The notes below the pieces were generated by a model, which was not told the DNA's origin, searched no databases, and worked only from the letters and a program-made list of their open reading frames with translations. A stretch of 16,169 bases of DNA from Ophiosphaerella korrae. Its lineage: Eukaryota > Ascomycota > Dothideomycetes > Pleosporales > Phaeosphaeriaceae. The position numbers and the translations under genes were made by a program. This document shows, piece by piece, positions 1 through 8,320 of the stretch (position 1 is its first letter; every line of letters begins with the position of its first letter). The stretch is taken from the NCBI GenBank assembly GCA_028456385.1, contig JALNQF010000707.1, positions 1 to 16,169 of the forward strand. Direction: 5' to 3'.

Positions 1-687
1 ATTAATTAGTTTAAGAGAAATAGTATAAAACTCTTTCTATATCTAGCCTATAGTCTAGGTCTAAATCCTATTTAAAACGTATAGAATTTATATAAAAATA
101 AACTAATTAAAAGATATAAAAGAAATTTTCCTATATAAACTACTTATATAGTAGTAGAATCCTTTAATATAGTAAAAAAAGAAAAAGAAGCACTTATATT
201 ATAAGAATCTATAGAAAAATCTATATAATAAAGAAAAAAACGTTAGTAGGACTATATACTAGCTAAATATTATTCTACTAAGTATTAATACTAATAGGTT
301 ATAGCTTATAAATATAAGTTTTTACTAAAAGTTTAGTTTTATATCTTTTACTTAATATCTACTCTTTAAATAATTAGAATTAAGTATAACTCTACTATAT
401 TAATTTAACTATATATATCTAACTTATATTAAAAAATAATACAAAAAGATACTAAAAATAAAAAAGTATTAAGCTTTAAAGTTAGCTTAAAAAAAAGTCC
501 TTGAAATAGTTTAAATCCTAGCTCGTATCCGCTTAGTAATGAAAAATCGTAGTAAACTAAAATATAGACCCTAATATTTTCTTTAGGGTTTATATTTGCT
601 TATATTTTTAGCTCTTATATTCGTAGGGTTATTACTAGTTAAAAACTATAACTTTTTTTTAGGCTTTTTTTTTGTATCACCTTACTG
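1..687 (-). mobile_element. Terminal part of a DNA transposon (pogo/Tc1-like end), left copy
   Basis: Read on the minus strand from 687 downward, this starts CAGTAAGGTGATAC followed by A-runs. It is flanked by TA at 688-689. The same sequence, reading outward, is found on the plus strand from 15730. Shared blocks include the A-rich start, a block around TTACTACGATT, CTAAGCG..GAGCTAGGATTTAAA, and 319-338 against 16046-16065. A CAGT-type end next to TA fits pogo/Fot1 elements of the Tc1/mariner superfamily, but no transposase motif was recognised. Plus-strand frames in about 1-320 look weakly coding (Lys-rich, RIP-type stops) and could be a transposase C-terminus; this is a guess. The element runs off the window. 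The end cuts off the neighbouring gag at its zinc knuckle. Confidence 0.45.
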
Positions 688-1500
688 TATATTAATTTAT
701 TATATAATCTTATTCTTTACTTAGTAGTTCTTTGCTAGGTGCCCTATTTTACTATACTTATAGTATTTTTAGCTTTCTACTCCTTTAGAGTTCTTATAGT
801 AATAGTATTCTTGTTTTCTTAGGTTTACGTTATTAACGTATATTTCGTCTAGCCTAAAGTATCTATAGCTACCCTAAACTTAGTTATTCTAATATTAGTA
901 CTTGTACTTAGGTTTATACTTTTTATTATCTATACGTAGTACTCTACTATTCTTAGCTTCTACTATATATTTATATATATAGTTATTAACTTAAATTACT
1001 TCCTCTATTAGGTTCTCTAACGTCTTAATTATAGCTATACTGCGCATTAGCTTACCTTAAATATTACTTTTAAGTTCTTATTTAAATATCTTTATTAATA
1101 ACTTGTTATTCTATTCTATTTATATTGCGTAGCTTTAGAATTTGTTAGTATAGTCTACTACTACCTTGTATTATTATAGCTACTATATTACGCGCTCTAC
1201 TACTACTATCTTATTTACTAGTAGAAAGGCTTATTATACTTTGTCTTTAAACTTAATCTATTCTTTAAATATCTTGTTGTAGTTATTATTATTATTATTA
1301 TTAAGGTATTTCTTAAGATATAGTATAACTTATTTCTCTACCTTACTCTTTATATAGGATAATATAAGTATAGCTCTATTTTTATCTTAAACTTAGTCTA
1401 CTTTAAAGAAAAGATTAAGTTATAAGATTTATAGCTTAAGCTTATTTTATTCTCTATAGTAGAGGTCTAGCTTAGTAACATTAGAAGTAGTAGTATAGGT
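688..1500 (-). pseudogene. gag: Gag relic of a second Ty3/gypsy element (5' part only)
   Basis: One minus-strand frame reads as a retrotransposon Gag capsid followed by a nucleocapsid zinc knuckle. From the N-terminal side there is a GER-N-KLK segment (about 1430-1458), then LNLFFKVD, a YIKSKVEK helix, a short Asn run from a TTA/ATT triplet repeat (about 1287-1302), and a Tyr/Lys/Arg-rich linker. The knuckle lies at 724-765: the CX2CX4HX4C pattern has all three Cys read as Tyr (TAC/TAT) and only His (CAC, 739-741) intact. Stops are TAA/TAG, as expected from RIP of CAA, CAG and TGG. The frame is lost at 687, where a DNA-transposon end begins, so no pol is present in the window. It differs clearly in sequence from the Gag at 9540-10565, so this is another family. 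Confidence 0.8.
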
Positions 1501-1678
1501 TACTCCTGCACGCTAGTTATCTATATTTATTAACGTATCGCTTATCTTAAGAGTGTTTAATATATTAAGTCCTTAGAACTAAGTAAGAGTAACGAGGGCA
1601 AGTAAGCTTCTATAAGACAGGCGAGGTTAATAAACAAGTTAGTTACTTAACTTAATTAATAGTTAGCTCTTATTAGAG
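1501..1678 (-). other. Leader between LTR and gag of the second gypsy element
   Basis: This is the non-coding stretch between the LTR inner edge (1679) and the first recognisable Gag residues. A primer-binding site should lie just inside the LTR. The minus strand there reads CTCTAATAAGAGC, which I cannot match with confidence to a tRNA 3' end. The true start codon cannot be placed, because RIP turns ATG into ATA. It is slightly less AT-rich than its surroundings (for example around 1590-1630). Confidence 0.4.
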
Positions 1679-2004
1679 TATTACAAGGTATATAAGTATT
1701 AATAGGTAGATAAGAATCTAATTAAAGTATTAGTTATAATACTCTATTAGGATAAGAGGTAAAGAAAAGATTAAATATAATAGTCTATAAAGGTCTATTA
1801 ACGTCCCTATATACTACTATCTAGCGTTTATTCCTAAGCGCTTACTCTAGAGTATTTACTCTAGAGCGCTTATTCTAGAGTGTTTACTCTAGAGCGTTTA
1901 CTCTAGAGTATTTACTACTAAATAGTTACGTATTTTACTACGCTATATTACCTAGCCTAATTACGTGCAATACAACAGCTTACCTACTACTTAGTATTGT
2001 AACA
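1679..2004 (-). repeat. 5' LTR of the second gypsy element
   Basis: On the minus strand this segment begins TGTTACAATAC (2004 downward) and ends CTTGTAATA at 1679, most likely CTTGTAACA before RIP. These give the inverted termini TGTTAC...GTAACA expected of an LTR. It lies directly upstream of the gag relic in the right orientation. It carries a 14-bp tandem repeat in its first third. The partner LTR is not in the window, so both edges are inferred from the termini alone. Confidence 0.6.
1835..1918. repeat. 14-bp tandem repeat, six units, inside the LTR
   Basis: Six head-to-tail units of 14 bp follow the consensus AGAGYRYTTACTCT. Units 2-6 start at 1849, 1863, 1877, 1891 and 1905; the first is degenerate. 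Unit junctions form the palindrome CTCTAGAG. Differences between units are almost all transitions (GCGC, GTAT, GTGT, GCGT), as RIP would leave. Its place in the U3 side of the LTR makes repeated enhancer-like sites possible, but that is inference. Confidence 0.9.
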
Positions 2005-3990
2005 CTTATACTTCCCTTCTAGAAGATAAAGTAAACTAAGAGTATATTTACTAGTATATATTAATATATCTAGCTATATTAACTTATATTATAGAGGTTA
2101 AACTATTTTATCTCTTCTTTAACCTAGAGAGTCTATATCTTAATATACTATTACTATTACTTACGTAGTTAGAAGTATTAAGTTTAAAAGAAAGATATCT
2201 CTTTTACCTATTTTTATTAACAAATTAGATTAAAGATATAGATAAGCTAATAGTATAATATACCTCTATATATAGAATTCTAACCTAATTATTTATAAAG
2301 TTATACGTCCTTTTTAAAAGATTTCTACTTTAACCTTAATAAAATCGAGGAGCCCTAGTATTTATATAGAGAGTACTTATTCTATAAAAGTAGTATATAG
2401 TATTTTCTACTAGTACTATAATAAGATATTATAAAGATCTATAATTATAGTAGTTAGAGTAAAGAGTTTAACTTAATAACTATAATATAGTACTTTATTA
2501 GCGTAAATAACAAGTAATTTATATTATAAGAGGATTACTTAAACTTATATACTATAGTTAGTATAAAGTATATAGTATATAGTAGGATATATAGCTATAA
2601 TTAAAGTATAATATAGATATTTTTAATAAGTACTTATTATATCTAGTAGAAATAAACGTATTAGTTATAATATATTATAGAGGTAGATAAATATTACTAT
2701 AGTAGCTATTACGCTAGCCCGTCTAGTAACTTATATATATACTCTAGCCCTTTATATACCTATATACTACACCTTTATACTATTACTTTAAATTTACCTA
2801 TATACTACTTTAGTAACGTCGTATACGTTAAGTACTATTATATAGATATAGTAAAGGTAGTATAAGTAAATAAAAAGCTTAGGTATACTAAGAAAGCTAT
2901 ATATACGTAAGGTATAAGTAGTAAGTTTATAAAGAAATAGACGTAGAGTCTTAATACTACTAAGGATTTAATTAGTAGACGTTAAAATATATACAATATT
3001 AAGTTACTATCTATAGATAATAGCGCACTCTAAAGAGATTTCTCGCCTCTAATAATAAATAAATATAAGAACTCTAGATATATAGACTATTATAATAGTA
3101 AGCTATCTAGCTTACTATTATATATACTAGACAAGGTACTAGAATTATACTAGCCTACGTTACTCTTAAGTTAGTAAACTATACCTAGCCTACTTAGCGT
3201 AACTATAGGCGTTAATAATTACAAAGTTAATAAGAACTTAGTTTATTATTATTAAGCTATTATATATATATATTAAACTAATAAACTAGTAATAGACTAT
3301 AAACTATAATTACCTACTTAGCTTACTAAAGACCTTATTACTACTAAAGCTATTTAATATAAATAATACTCTAGCTATAACTATAAATAAGCGCTAGGCT
3401 AGATAGTAGGTAAAATAGTAGAAGAGGCTAGAAAAAATAGATATAATAGAAGAGAAACTTTAGTATATAGTTTTCTATAAAGAAAAGTATATAAATCTAT
3501 AAAGCTAATACTATATAGCGCGTCTTTCTAGAGTAATAGTAATACGTTACTATAGTACTATAGTTATTAGGTAGCTTATAAAGTATTATCCCTCTACGTA
3601 GTTATTAATAAGTATACTATATATTTACGTTAGTATTTACAAGTAATTATAACTAGGAAGAATACTCTAGATAAGACTAGAAAGTAAGAAGTACTCCTTT
3701 ATAGCTACCTATATAATATAAGCTAATAAAATATATATAAACTTTAAGTATAACTTATCTTATAAGCTTCTATATTAGAAATCTAGTACGTATATTAAAA
3801 AGTTTATTCTAACTAGGAGTTTACTTATATACTACATAAGACCCTAATATTAAGTACGCTAAGCGTAAATATACTAAGGAGTTAATTAATTACTTTAGGC
3901 CTAAATATCTAGGTAAATATAAGATCTTCTTACTATAATTCTACAAGATACTCTTTAGCTTATTTAATACTAATACTATATATTATAAAT
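2005..3990 (+). pseudogene. Unidentified RIP-degraded sequence, left half, coding-like in places
   Basis: No family was recognised here. Two plus-strand stretches look coding under the mutations because nearly all their stops are TAA/TAG: about 2221-2640 (one frame, containing NKIEEP) and about 2650-3990 (another frame). The second includes DPNIKYAKRKYTKELIN near 3840-3890, followed by a Phe/Tyr/Lys-rich segment up to the insertion point. That same frame stays open-like when the chromovirus and one target copy are removed, continuing at 11030 into RVYYVKV..EK..EKKKKVNS near 11225-11290. This suggests the element landed inside a former gene or another transposon's coding region. The start, true frame changes and any introns cannot be fixed. 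Confidence 0.3.
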
Positions 3991-3995
3991 ACTTA
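3991..3995. repeat. Target-site duplication, left (ACTTA)
   Basis: These are the five bases next to the left LTR. The right copy at 11028-11032 is ACCTA. The single difference is a C/T transition, so it is consistent with a 5-bp Ty3/gypsy duplication later hit by mutation. Confidence 0.85.
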
Positions 3996-4422
3996 TATAA
4001 TAGGCCTCCTATTATTAACTATAAGTACTTATATTAGAAGTTAGTAGATTAAGAGTTAATAGTAAAAGCTCGTATAATAATCTATAATAACTATAAACAA
4101 TAGAAGATATTTTATAACTATCTTGTATTAGCGTTCTACAGTTAAAGGATTAGATTACTAATACTATCCTAATAATACGCATATTGTTAACTATATACTC
4201 GTCTTAATCTATAATCTATAGTTACTAAGATTAATAGATTATAGATTACTTTAATCTATAATCTACTAGTGCTAAGGGTCTATAGATTATAGATTAACCT
4301 AGGTATCCTAATTGTACGTAGCCTCTTAATTAAGTTCGTGTTCTTTAGAGTTATATAGGTCTAAGCTAATTATTATAAGGCTAATTAGTTCTATCTATTA
4401 TTCTCTTATTACTATCGTAATA
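3996..4422 (-). repeat. 3' LTR of the chromovirus
   Basis: This is 427 bp and co-linear with 10601-11027. Read on the minus strand, it runs from TATTACG (TGTTACG before RIP) to CCTATTATA (ending in TTACA before RIP), so the original termini were TGTTA...TAACA-like. The core (about 4205-4300) holds four alternating copies of an AATCTATAATCTA motif and its complement, able to fold into hairpins. Confidence 0.93.
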
Positions 4423-5125
4423 CTATCTCTTCTTCTAAGTAAGTCCTTGTTTATCTATCCTAGAGCTAAAGTTATTAATCTACTTTCTTTATTAATTTAT
4501 AGTTCTTTATTACTCTCTATAGTTGTTTTATCTATATATTATTACTACTTCCTTACTAATTGCGTGTTACGTAATAGTATTAAGATGTTTCCTTATTTCT
4601 ATTATACTTCTCCTAAGTTAAATCCTAAGTCTTTTCCTTATATTATTTCTATAAATAATAGTAGGGCTTATAAAGTATATATTCGTACAAATATATATAG
4701 TTCTTATAACGTGTCTAGTATCTCTCTTTCTAAGTGTACGTTTATTATACTTATTCTTATATCTAAACTTAATAATAATAGGGAGAGCTATTAACTAGAC
4801 TTAAGAGAAATTACTATTTTAAATTATAGAAGCTAAAGCTAAGTATAAGTAGATCTAGGAGCTTGCGTAGAGTAAGCTAGTAGAGAATTAAGCTTATCTC
4901 TCTTGTCTTTATAAGATAAAGGCGTTAAATAATAAGAAATTAGCTAAGTAGTTAGTAGCTCTAGAAGCTAAGCTAGACTTAAATAAGGCGTTTAATACTA
5001 CTATAGTAGGTCCTATATTAGGTATTCCTATTACCTCTCTATCTAATAGTAGTAATATTAGTTTTCTTAGTTTGCTACTAGGTATTCTAGGGGGTTTTAA
5101 CTTTAGAACTCCTCTAGTTTCTTAA
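4330..5125 (+). pseudogene. Extra antisense coding-like segment between pol and the 3' LTR
   Basis: The plus strand, opposite to gag-pol, keeps coding character here. One frame is open from 4330 to 4794; it has TTG at 4447 and its first in-window ATG at 4585. It is rich in Ser, Tyr, Asn, Lys and Pro. Many Tyr and Ile codons could be former His and Thr (CAY to TAY, ACA to ATA), giving a low-complexity Ser/Thr/Pro/His region. From 4811 another frame takes over: EAKAKYK, then Lys/Leu/Ala-rich heptad-like helices (KIKALNNKKLAK, LVALEAKLDLNKAFN), then a Gly/Pro/Ser tail (VGPILGIPITSLSNSS) and a TAA at 5123-5125. Stops in the second part are all TAG/TAA in Gln/Trp-like places. The frame change may be an intron or an indel. 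Its end overlaps the 3' end of pol by about 23 bp. No family was recognised; a short disordered plus coiled-coil protein is the best description. Confidence 0.4.
4423..4436 (-). other. Polypurine tract of the chromovirus
   Basis: The minus strand reads AGAAGAAGAGATAG directly upstream of the 3' LTR. A purine run in this position is the primer for plus-strand DNA synthesis in LTR retrotransposons. It supports both the minus orientation and the LTR boundary at 4422/4423. Confidence 0.75.
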
Positions 5126-5255
5126 AGTAGTTAAGGTTGTCTTCTAGTTCCTATATATTTTCCTATAGTTTTCCTTTCTTGTCTATACCTATCTATTTTA
5201 CTAGGTAGTAGTTCCTTCTATTATAGAACTATTATACTAGGATTTCTTTAACTTC
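5103..5255 (-). pseudogene. Chromodomain at the C-terminus of Pol
   Basis: In the minus-strand integrase frame, the protein ends with the chromodomain pattern: EVKEIL (5238-5255), a basic stretch, YYLVK, a TAG where the conserved Trp should be, IG.DKKG, another TAG at the second Trp position, then EDNLNYFKKLEEF and a TAA at 5103-5105. Chromodomains of chromoviral integrases bind methylated H3K9 and direct insertion into heterochromatin (known for the family). At least three aromatic-cage or core Trp codons have become TAG. The terminal TAA may be the true stop or a mutated CAA. Confidence 0.85.
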
Positions 5256-6480
5256 CTATTCTTCTTATTCTCTATACGTATCTACTTTATATACTAGTAG
5301 TTCTACGTCTTATAGTACTGTCTTAAGTAGTACTATATAGAAGGTTAGGTGTATCTTTATCTTATTTAGTAGCTTTAGCTTAAATATAACTAGCGTAATT
5401 TCTTTCTTAATTTTATATAGTCTTATCTTAACGTAGTCTAGTTTTAAACTAGGTCTTTTACTCTTAATATTTTTTTATACTAACTATACTTTTTTTCTCT
5501 CTTTAAATTAGGGTCTCTTTTTATATTTCTTGTTGTAGTATTTTACTATCTAATTATATAGGAATTCTACGTCCTATCTTAGTTAATTATATATATCTTT
5601 AAGTCTATTAGCGAAGTTTTCTCCTCTTAGAAACTAAGATATTTCTAATCTTAGTATTCTATATACGCTAGAGTTAAATCTATAGTTTATAAAAAAAGGA
5701 AATACTTCTATTACTATATTCTTTGCGCTATTGTATACTAACTATACTATAGGTAGTAACTATACCTAGTTGTTCTAATTATAGTTAAGGTAGTATCTTA
5801 AGTATTATTCTACTATCTAATTTATTTGTTCTAACTATCTATCTATCTATAGATAATATACTATAGATATTACGTGTTTAATTCCTAATTACGTAGTTAT
5901 TGTTCCCTATAGTTTTAATATAAATCGTACATCTCTATCTATAATAATCTTATCTAGTAGTCTATATTAGCTAATTATAGTTCCTAAAACTTAATATATA
6001 GTAACCTCTATCTTACTTTTCTCTTTATATAGTCTAAAGTATAAGTACTTTATAAGTTTATCTACTATTATTAAGATTCTATTATACTCGACTCTTAATA
6101 TTAGGTTTTTAGACTTAGGTAATTTCGTAATAAAGTCTATTGTAATAACTCCTTATAGTTATTCTAGTACTTCTACTAGTTATAGTATTCTATATAGTAC
6201 GTATCTATTATACTTGTTCCTTTAGTATTTTATACAATCTTGTAGTATTTCTATTACTAGTTATCTTACTTTTAAGATATAGTAATCTTATAGTAGTCTA
6301 TCTAATATTTTCTTAATACCTTAGTAACTATATACTTATAATTTATAGAATTGTCGTATAAATTCTCTTTAAATCTTCTTTAGGATATATATTCTTCTAT
6401 AGGCTTATACTAGTCTTTCTTAGATTTCTAGTTTCTCTATTTCTTTAGATACTTCTTACGTTAATCTCTAAATCTATTTA
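5256..6480 (-). pseudogene. pol (IN): Integrase of the chromovirus
   Basis: This frame holds the three integrase parts. The HHCC zinc domain lies at 6225-6347: both His codons read Tyr (6345-6347 and 6324-6326), the first Cys is intact (6234-6236) and the second reads Tyr (6225-6227), so three of four ligands are lost to C/T or G/A change. The catalytic triad is intact: Asp in ITIDFITKLP (6135-6137), Asp in IIIDRDVRF (5937-5939), and Glu at 5829-5831, with 35 residues between the last two (DX35E). The segment YNSAKN follows near 5730. Downstream, KSKRPSLKLDYVKI and KIHLTFYIVLLK (about 5310-5470) match the GPY/F-type C-terminal region. The integrase lies in a different frame from RT. Confidence 0.92.
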
Positions 6481-6589
6481 TCTAGCTTACTGCTCGTTCT
6501 TTTAAGTGTTGTAGCTATTTTTAGCGTATTTAGGACTAAATATCCTTCTTCGTTCTTAACTAGAACTATACTAGTTGTATTTACTTCTT

Positions 6590-7030
6590 CTTATAAATCT
6601 AGTCTTCTACTAAGAGTATCTATAAATTAGTTGTTTTTTCCTTTTGTGTATATAATTTCTATATTAAATATTAATAGGAATTCCTACTATCTTGTATATT
6701 ATTATAATAGTTCTTTATTTATTATAAATCCTATAAGATTTCTATAGTCTATATAAACCTTTATTTAATATTTTACTCCTTATAGGTATACTCTCTATTA
6801 TTTAAATACTTTATAGATTGCTAGTATTTCTTTATTGTAAATTAGGTAATTAAGCTCTAGTAGCTTTATTTTTTTTTAGAGAAGTATTTAACTAAGTGTT
6901 CCTTTTTAGTCTTTAAATCTTCCTGTACTAGTACTATTCTATAGACTAAGTTAGATGTATCTATTTTTACTATTACTAGTAGGTCTAGATTATATATTCT
7001 AATAACTAGGTTTTCTATAAACTTCTTTTT
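6590..7030 (-). pseudogene. pol (RH): RNase H of the chromovirus, split by a frameshift
   Basis: The first half (RT frame) contains VKIDTSNLVY with the metal-binding Asp at 6959-6961, then VLVQEDLKTKKEHLVKYFS. The frame then slips at a run of nine A on the minus strand (T at 6869-6877 on the plus strand). The second half (integrase frame) continues ELNYLIYNKEILAI, FEIIYTKGKNN-like sequence and IDTLSRR, with the last Asp at 6618-6620. The enzyme removes RNA from the RNA/DNA hybrid during reverse transcription. The slip is a one-base gain or loss in a homopolymer, not a RIP product. Confidence 0.9.
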
Positions 7031-7129
7031 AATCTTATTAAATACTTCCTTATATTCTTCTATCTACTTAAATAGTATATCTTTCTTTATAAGTCTTATT
7101 ATTAGTTCTATATCTTTAGACTATCTTAC

Positions 7130-7790
7130 TATTAACTTTTTGTAAAAGTTTACTAGTCTATAGAATTATTATACCTTTTTTAGGTTCTTTAGTATTAGCT
7201 ATTTATTAATCGATTTAATCTTTTCTAGATTAATCTTAATTTTTCCTAGTTCTATAATAAACCCTAGGAAGTCTATTTCCTTTATATAGAATTTGCATTT
7301 TCTTATTTTAAGAAATAGTTTACTTTCTACTAGTTTCTCTAATACTTTATATACGTACTATACATATTCTTCTTTTTTTTCTAAGAATATAAGGATATTG
7401 TCTAGGTATGCAAATATAAACTCGTCTAGGTACTCTTTTAGTACTATATTAATTCTTTCTTAAAAGGCTACTAGCGCGTTTATTAGACTAAATAGTATAA
7501 CTAAGTATTTATATAGTCTATATTGCGTTCTAAATACTATTTTCTATTTATCGCCTTTTTTAATTCTAATTTAGTAATAGGCGTTCTAGATATCTAGTTT
7601 TGTAAAGATCTTTACTTTTTATAGCTTATCTTGTATTTTATTAATTTGTAGTAAGAGGTATTAGTTTTTATTTATAATTACGTTAGTTTTCCTAAAATCT
7701 ACGTAAAGTCTCTTATTACTTATCCTTTTCTTATCTACAAAAATAAGTCTATATACTACTAAGGACTTAGATTCTCGTATCTATCCTTTC
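7130..7790 (-). pseudogene. pol (RT): Reverse transcriptase of the chromovirus
   Basis: The minus strand shows the Ty3/gypsy RT in order. Motif A is KLDI.NAYY, with the first catalytic Asp at 7592-7594 intact. Then come RIKKGDK, a LFSLINAL.AF block, and the catalytic box FAYLDNILIF at about 7388-7414. The second Asp of YLDD is Asn (AAT at 7397-7399), a G-to-A change that would abolish activity. After it come KLFLKI.KC.F, DFLGFII, GKIKINLEKIKSI and LVNFYKKLIV (thumb region). About a dozen TAG/TAA codons fall at Trp, Gln or Arg positions. Confidence 0.95.
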
Positions 7791-8287
7791 TTTAGTACGT
7801 TTTTAATAAATACTTGTTTAATTTTTAACTCTTCTTTTGTTTTTTAGTAGACTAGGCTCTATCTTACGTTTTTTTCTTCTTCTAGTTCTATCGCTAAATC
7901 CTATAGCTAATATTCTAGAAGATAATCTTTAGGTTCTATAAGCTGTTTTTCCTATTTCTTATATTCTTCTAGGAATTCTCCTTTATAAGTGTTTATATTA
8001 GCCCTTAATATATCTATTCTATAGTAGTTAATTTCTCCTATTCTCTAATTAATATATAGGTTAGTTATCTATAACTATAGTATACCTAATATTATATCTT
8101 GTTTATTATTAATTGTTGTTATATCTATAACTATATTTTTAATCGTTATCTCTTTTAGTTTAAGCGTAGAGAGAACTGTCTCGAACCTTATAAGTTCTTA
8201 AAATAGTTTCCCTTTAATTATACTTAGTTATTAAGGGTATTTCTTTATTATGTATTATATTCCTTATATTTCTACAAACTTCCTTAA

Positions 8288-8320
8288 TATAAAGTTTCTC
8301 GTTGCTCTACTATTAATTAT
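8288..8320 (-). pseudogene. pol (PR): Aspartic protease active-site motif of the chromovirus
   Basis: The minus strand reads L-I-N-S-R-A-T-R-N-F-I, the retroviral-type protease signature (normally I-D-S-G-A-T). The catalytic Asp codon is AAT (Asn, 8312-8314) and the following Gly is AGA (Arg, 8306-8308), both G-to-A changes. It lies in the same frame as Gag and RT. The enzyme would cut the Gag-Pol precursor. Confidence 0.88.

Noticed and set aside
1283..1302. Trinucleotide (ATT)n microsatellite as a separate repeat feature
   Set aside because: It lies inside the second gag and simply encodes a short Asn run, probably from GAT/AAT codons. It is too short to list alone.
3126..3160. TRQGTRIILAY-like residues as a helicase or ATPase Walker A motif
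   Set aside because: The Lys is absent, no Walker B or other helicase motifs were found in the same frame, and the surrounding frame is full of stops. Chance resemblance is likely.
4447..4794. 115-codon open frame starting at TTG as a stand-alone intact gene
   Set aside because: TTG is not a usual fungal start, the frame is open well upstream (from 4330), and it sits inside a dead retrotransposon. It is better read as part of the mutated antisense segment 4330-5125.
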